In this document: positions 59,899 through 64,000 of the stretch, one piece after another | Numbering within the stretch: position 1 is the first letter of the stretch | Layout: every line of letters begins with the position of its first letter | Source: Burkholderiales bacterium Ga0077543 | GTDB lineage: Bacteria; Pseudomonadota; Gammaproteobacteria; Burkholderiales; Burkholderiaceae_C | DNA: 64,000 nt | NCBI GenBank assembly: GCA_001464055.1 | Contig: LNET01000098.1 | Span: 59,757 to 123,756, forward strand | Direction: 5' to 3' | Made by a program: the position numbers and the translations under genes | Notes under the pieces: model-generated | What the model saw: the letters and a program-made list of their open reading frames with translations, nothing else | The model's database searches: none | Told to the model about the DNA's origin: nothing

Positions 59899-61194
59899 TC
59901 AGCCGGTCAGCCGCGCCATGCACCACTGCGCGGCCGCCAGCAGCCGGTGGTCGTCGCCCCAGCGGCCGACGATCTGCAGGCCCACTGGCAGCCCGTTGCG
60001 GCCGCGCGCAAACGGCAGGTGAACGCAGGGCAGGCCCAGCAGGCTCCAGCCGCGGCTGAAGAGCGGGTCGCCGGTGGCTTCGACGCCAGCGGGCGCCTCG
60101 CCCAACGCGCTGGGCGCCAGCAGCAGGTCGAAGTCGTCGAACCAGGCCGCGGCCAGCCGTCGCGCCGCGGCGGTGGCGTGCAGGTTCGCGGCATGGGCGG
60201 CGCCGTCGATGGCCACGCCTTCGTCGAACAGGCCGCGCAAGCGTTCGCTCAATGCTGCGCGATGGGCCGTGCGTTCATGGCTGAGAGAACGCGCCATCTC
60301 GAATGTCATCACGGCCTTCTGCAGGACCACCAGGTCGGGCATGGCCGCAGGCCAGGGTGCGTCGCGCAGCGCAGCGGCGGCCGGGGCCAGCACCCGCACG
60401 GCATGGGCCCAGGCGGCCTGGACGTCGGCGTCCATCTGCACCGCGTCGGGCGTGGGGCACAGGCCGATGCGCGGGGCCGGGGGCGCGCTCAGGGCGCTGT
60501 CGTCGTCCAGCCGCGCGTCGGCCGTCAGCACCGCGCCGATCAGCGCCACGTCCCGCACGCAGCGTCCGAACATGCCCACGGTGTCGAGCGTCACCGACAG
60601 GCTCTTGGCACCCGCCAGCGGCACCCGACCCAGGCTGGGCTTGAAGCCGACGACGCCGCAGAAGGCCGCCGGCCTGATGACCGAGGCCGCCGTCTGCGTG
60701 CCCAGCGCCAGTGGCAGCATGTGGTCGGCCACGGCCGCGGCCGAGCCGCTGGACGAACCTCCGGGGGTGTGCGCCAGGTTCTTCGGGTTGCGCGTGGGCC
60801 CGGGGTGGAAGTAGGCGAACTCCGTCGTCACGGTCTTGCCCGGCAGCACGGCACCGGCTTCGAGGCACAGCACCACGGCGGCAGCGTCTGCGGCCGGGCG
60901 GTGGCCGGCGTACACCGGCGAGCCATAGGCGGTGGGCTGGCCAGCCGTGTCGAACAGGTCCTTCACGCCCAGCGGCAGGCCGTGCAGCGGGCCGCGCCAG
61001 GGGCCGGCGTCCAGCGCCTGGGCCTGGGCCAGGGCGGCGGCTTCGTCCATGTGCACGAAGGCCTGCACCTGCGGTTCACGTTCGGCGATGCGGTCCAGGC
61101 AGGCGCGCAGCAGGTCGACCGCGCTCAGTTCGCGGCGGGCCAGCAGGCGGGCGGCCTGCCAGGCGTCAAGCTCGTTGTGACGCTGTGGATTCAT
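59899..61194 (-). CDS. Amidase signature family protein
   Basis: A 431-residue amidase. The catalytic Lys is in GLPLGVKDLFDTAG; the Ser-rich loop is HTPGGSSSGSAAAVADHMLP; LALGTQTAASVIRPAAFCGV includes the nucleophile Ser. The C terminus LPFARGRNGLPVGLQIVGRWGDD is typical. The usual TGGSIR motif is TAASVIR here, keeping the nucleophile. It converges with the thiolase gene (18-base gap) and is not part of the box operon; the amide substrate is unknown. Confidence 0.88.
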   Translation of the reverse strand: MNPQRHNELDAWQAARLLARRELSAVDLLRACLDRIAEREPQVQAFVHMDEAAALAQAQALDAGPWRGPLHGLPLGVKDLFDTAGQPTAYGSPVYAGHRPAADAAAVVLCLEAGAVLPGKTVTTEFAYFHPGPTRNPKNLAHTPGGSSSGSAAAVADHMLPLALGTQTAASVIRPAAFCGVVGFKPSLGRVPLAGAKSLSVTLDTVGMFGRCVRDVALIGAVLTADARLDDDSALSAPPAPRIGLCPTPDAVQMDADVQAAWAHAVRVLAPAAAALRDAPWPAAMPDLVVLQKAVMTFEMARSLSHERTAHRAALSERLRGLFDEGVAIDGAAHAANLHATAAARRLAAAWFDDFDLLLAPSALGEAPAGVEATGDPLFSRGWSLLGLPCVHLPFARGRNGLPVGLQIVGRWGDDHRLLAAAQWCMARLTG

Positions 61195-61280
61195 GGTGAT
61201 GGAAGCTGATTGAAAGGGATGACCAGGCCCGCGATTCTGATCCCGCCTTGCCAGCCCTGGCGCAGCGAGAATCGCAGTCG

Positions 61281-62177
61281 ATGACAACGCCCGCACCCCC
61301 CGCCACCCTGCACAGCGCGTTCTACCGCTTCGTGCCGCTGGCCGACCCGCCCGCACTGGCCGAACAGCTGCGCGCCTTGGGCCTGCAGCTGGGTCTGCAG
61401 GGCAGCGTCGTGCTGGCGCACGAAGGCATCAATGGCACCGTCGCCGGCAGCGAGGCCGCCGTGGCCGCATTCGAAGCAGCCCTGCAGCAGCCCGCCATGG
61501 CGGGCGGTTCACTGCGGGGCATGGTCTTCAAGCGCAGCGGCTGCCACACCGCGCCTTTCGGCCGCTGGAAGGTGCACGTCAAGCCCGAAATCGTGGCGCT
61601 GGGCCTGCCCGCCGCGCACGACCTTCCCCTGCCCCCGCCCGACGAGGCTGACCCCAGCCACCTCGACCCGCCGGCCTGGCGTGCGCTGCTGGCCCGTCAC
61701 GACCTGGTGCTGCTGGACAACCGCAACCACTTCGAATTCCGCCTGGGCCACTTTCGCGGCGCCGTCGACCCGCAGGTGCACAACTTCCGCGACTTCGTGG
61801 CCTATGTGCAGCAGCATGCGCCGGCCTGGCGTGCCGCCGCCCGCCCGGTGGCGATGTACTGCACCGGCGGCATCCGCTGCGACAAGACCGCACCCTGGCT
61901 GCGCAGCCTGGGGCTGGACGTCTGGCAACTGCAGGGCGGCGTGCTGAACTACTTCCAGCAGTTGCCCGACGCGGCCCAGGACTGGCGCGGCGAGTGCTTC
62001 GTCTTCGACCGCCGCATCGCGCTGGACTGCAGCCTGAACGAAACCGCGACCACGGCCGAGCAGGTCTACGACCCGCAGCACCCCGACGAAGCCTGGCGCC
62101 TGCGCCGCGCGCGGGAACTCGAAGCGCCCGCCTGCCCGGGCGACGACCACGTCACAGCCGACCATGGCCCGGCCTAG
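61281..62177 (+). CDS. trhO: tRNA uridine(34) hydroxylase TrhO (rhodanese-like)
   Basis: A 298-residue protein of the YceA/TrhO family: LQGSVVLAHEGINGTVAGSE, KVHVKPEIVALGLP, then the rhodanese domain with LLDNRNHFEFRLGHFRGAVDP and active-site Cys in YCTGGIRCDKTAPWL (near 193). ECFVFDRRIAL marks the C-terminal end of the domain. It hydroxylates U34 of tRNAs, the first step to cmo5U-type modification. Its last 14 bases overlap the next gene. Confidence 0.92.
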   Translation: MTTPAPPATLHSAFYRFVPLADPPALAEQLRALGLQLGLQGSVVLAHEGINGTVAGSEAAVAAFEAALQQPAMAGGSLRGMVFKRSGCHTAPFGRWKVHVKPEIVALGLPAAHDLPLPPPDEADPSHLDPPAWRALLARHDLVLLDNRNHFEFRLGHFRGAVDPQVHNFRDFVAYVQQHAPAWRAAARPVAMYCTGGIRCDKTAPWLRSLGLDVWQLQGGVLNYFQQLPDAAQDWRGECFVFDRRIALDCSLNETATTAEQVYDPQHPDEAWRLRRARELEAPACPGDDHVTADHGPA

Positions 62178-63117
62178 GCCGGCCTGGACCCCACCCCTGC
62201 GCGACGGCGTGGCCGCCAGCCGCGTGGCCGTGGGCGAAGGGCGTTTTGCCAACGTCGCCGAATTCCTGGACGCACGCTTCCCCGGCGTCGGCGGCTGGCC
62301 GGCCCGGCTGGCCCGCGGGGACGTGCTCGACGCCGACGGCCAGCCGCTGTCGGCCATGTCATCCTGCCCGCACGGCCTGCTCATCTGGTACTGGCGCGAC
62401 CCGCCGCCCGAGACCCGCGTGCCCTTCGAACTGGAACTGCTGCACCAGTGCGAGCGCCTGGTCGTGGTCGACAAGCCGCATTTCCTGCCAGTGGCGCCTT
62501 CGGGCCGCTTCCTGCACGAGACGGCGCTGGTGCGACTGAAGCGCCTGCTGGGCATCGCCACCCTGGTGCCGATGCACCGCATCGACCTGGACACCGCCGG
62601 CGTGCTGGTGTTCACCGTGCAGCCCGAGCAGCGCAACGCCTACCAGGCCCTGCTGCGCGAACGCCGGGTGCACAAGGTCTACGAGGCGGTGGCGCCCTGG
62701 CGCGAAGAGCTGGTCCTGCCCCTGACCTGCCGCCACAGGCTGCAGGACGGGCCTGGCGACGCCTTCATGCAGATGCAGGTGGTGGCCGGTGACCCCAACA
62801 CCGAAACCCGGGTCGAACTGATCGAGCGTGTCGCCCCGCGCCACGACGCCCCCGACACACCGCTGGCGCTGTACCGGCTGACGCCGCGCACCGGCCGCCG
62901 CCACCAACTGCGCGCGCAGATGAATGCGCTGGGCGCACCCATCGTCGGCGACCGCATCTACCCGCATCTGTACCCGGCCCTGGCCCCTGGCGAGACGCCG
63001 GACTACACCCGCCCGCTGCAGCTGCTGTCGCGCGAGTTCGGCTTCACCGACCCCATCGACGGACAGGCGCGCCGCTTCGTCAGCCGGCGCCGCCTGCAGA
63101 CCGAAGCCGCCGCTTGA
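62164..63117 (+). CDS. RluA-family pseudouridine synthase
   Basis: A 317-residue pseudouridine synthase. LHQCERLVVVDKPHFLPVAP and the catalytic HRIDLDTAGVLVF (Asp near 141) mark the family; LTPRTGRRHQLRAQMNALGAPIVGDRIYP is the conserved C-terminal part. The N-terminal 80 residues are a shortened, S4-like region. The target (rRNA or tRNA) is not evident. It is coupled to trhO by a 14-base overlap, joining two RNA-modification enzymes. Confidence 0.9.
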   Translation: MARPRPAWTPPLRDGVAASRVAVGEGRFANVAEFLDARFPGVGGWPARLARGDVLDADGQPLSAMSSCPHGLLIWYWRDPPPETRVPFELELLHQCERLVVVDKPHFLPVAPSGRFLHETALVRLKRLLGIATLVPMHRIDLDTAGVLVFTVQPEQRNAYQALLRERRVHKVYEAVAPWREELVLPLTCRHRLQDGPGDAFMQMQVVAGDPNTETRVELIERVAPRHDAPDTPLALYRLTPRTGRRHQLRAQMNALGAPIVGDRIYPHLYPALAPGETPDYTRPLQLLSREFGFTDPIDGQARRFVSRRRLQTEAAA

Positions 63118-63520
63118 GGCTCTGGCGTTCGGCGCCGGCTCTCACCGCGCGGCCTGTGGTTGACCGCCACACCCTGATTCAGCACTGTGCCGACCACCGG
63201 CGTGCCGTGTGGCGCCGCACAGCCGACGCGTATCTGCATCGGCCGGTTCTATCCGTGAGCACTGCTGCCGCCTCCACGCGGCAGGTCTGCGGCAGCCCGG
63301 GCACCAAGCCCGGAGCATCGCGCCGCTGTCCGCGCCCAGGGGTTTGCCCTCATCGCCGGAAGTGGCTGGTGTTCCGTCCTCAAGTTCCGCCTTGTCGTGC
63401 CGATCAGCTCGTCAACATCGACACATGCAGAAAACCGCGTGGACTGGACCGACTGTCCATTTTGCGACCCGACCGGGCCACGCGACCCGGTCACAACCCT
63501 GACCCGACGAGCAAGCCCCG
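63118..63520 (+). other. Intergenic region upstream of the chemoreceptor gene
   Basis: About 400 bases without a supported gene. Base composition is slightly less GC-rich than the neighbouring genes near 63400-63450. I see no clear terminator after the pseudouridine synthase, no tRNA fold, and no convincing sigma-28 promoter for the receptor gene. Confidence 0.5.
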
Positions 63521-63958
63521 ATGACTTTCCTGAGTTCGCTGAGCATCACCAAACGACTCTACGGCGCGATCGCCCTGATGAGCGTCGTCTTTCTGGCCGC
63601 TGGCGCGGTGGCCACGCATGAACTCGACGGCGTCGTCGACAAGGCCAAGAGCACCGCCGACAGGCGCGTGCCGCAGCTGACGCAGATGGCGGAACTGGAA
63701 CTGAACGTCACCCGGGTGTCGCTGCAGTTGAGGCATGCGATGCTGGCCCGCAATCCCGAGGAACTGGCAGCGACCCTGGCCGACGTGGGCGCCAAGCGCA
63801 AGCTCATCGACGAGATCCTGTCCACCTACGAGAAAAGCCTGTTCACGCAGGCTGGCCGCGACGGTTTCGCAAGCATTCCGCCGGCGGTCGAGAACAGAGC
63901 AGGCCCCGGTTGTTTGAACACGCAACGGCCTGAGATAAGTGGATTGGCTGCGGTTTGA
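63521..63958 (+). pseudogene. Methyl-accepting chemotaxis protein, N-terminal part; frame interrupted
   Basis: Residues 1-125 form the start of a chemoreceptor: LSITKRLYGAIALMSVVFLAAGAV is the first membrane helix and the following helical LQLRHAMLARNPEELAATLADVGAKRK resembles a four-helix-bundle (4HB/MCP) sensor. After VENRAGPG the sequence stops resembling a receptor and ends at TGA 63956-63958, so helix 4, TM2, HAMP and the signalling domain are missing. Either an insertion starts near 63895 or a frameshift is present; only 42 bases follow in the window. Confidence 0.6.
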
Positions 63959-64000
63959 ACTTCTTCAATCCCAGGCCCCTGCCAGGCCGCCGGAGGCGCC

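Overview
The window is a gene-dense, high-GC bacterial chromosome segment with about 57 protein genes. I see no rRNA, tRNA, CRISPR array or complete mobile element. The gene families (box benzoyl-CoA epoxidation pathway, BoxR regulator, LolCD, GluQ, Aat-Bpt, YaeQ, pirin with a divergent LysR, many two-component proteins) and the GC-rich codon use point to a betaproteobacterium of the order Burkholderiales, plausibly near Rubrivivax, Leptothrix or Ideonella. The genus is an inference.

Layout. 0-9.8 kb: housekeeping and small operons. These are the end of lolC, lolD, a PHP phosphoesterase, a DMT exporter, an rhlE-type helicase with a long structured leader and a clear terminator, then a minus-strand string (LysR, gluQ, a TerB/DUF697-like protein, FKBP, a lipoprotein) and the divergent pirin. 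10-15 kb: a LytS/AlgR-type kinase-regulator pair and a large PAS hybrid kinase. 15-25 kb: oligopeptidase A, a coiled-coil secreted protein, yaeQ with a prolyl oligopeptidase, the N-degron pair aat-bpt, and a NUDIX plus metallo-beta-lactamase fusion coupled to a CaiB-type racemase.

25.3-41.3 kb is unusually rich in signal transduction. One minus-strand operon encodes a hybrid kinase, an HD-GYP response regulator, an outer-membrane porin-like protein and a phosphate-binding-like periplasmic protein. Small metabolic genes follow (zeta-class GST, NadR-like kinase, PH-domain protein, SOUL protein, PanE). A second translationally coupled minus-strand operon encodes a single-domain receiver, an HD-GYP protein, a solute-binding protein and a PAS kinase. 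It diverges from an excisionase-type HTH-receiver fusion and a receiver-Hpt protein. The divergent gap is AT-rich and holds a repeated TTGATATC palindromic array. Both operons pair a kinase with an HD-GYP output and a periplasmic binding protein.

41.3-59.9 kb is an aerobic benzoate catabolic island organised around boxR. Leftward run a DUF4863/PnbB-like protein, boxD, benzoate-CoA ligase, an alpha/beta hydrolase and livKHMGF. Rightward run boxR, boxC, boxB, boxA, an enoyl-CoA hydratase, a PaaH-type dehydrogenase and a 3-oxoadipyl-CoA thiolase. Together they can take up an aromatic acid, activate it to benzoyl-CoA, epoxidise and open the ring without oxygenolytic ring cleavage, and degrade the product to acetyl-CoA and succinyl-CoA. 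boxR and boxC share a near-identical promoter/operator sequence. A tandem REP-like hairpin repeat separates livK from livHMGF.

59.9-64 kb: an amidase, trhO overlapping an RluA-type pseudouridine synthase, and a chemoreceptor gene whose reading frame breaks off near the right edge.
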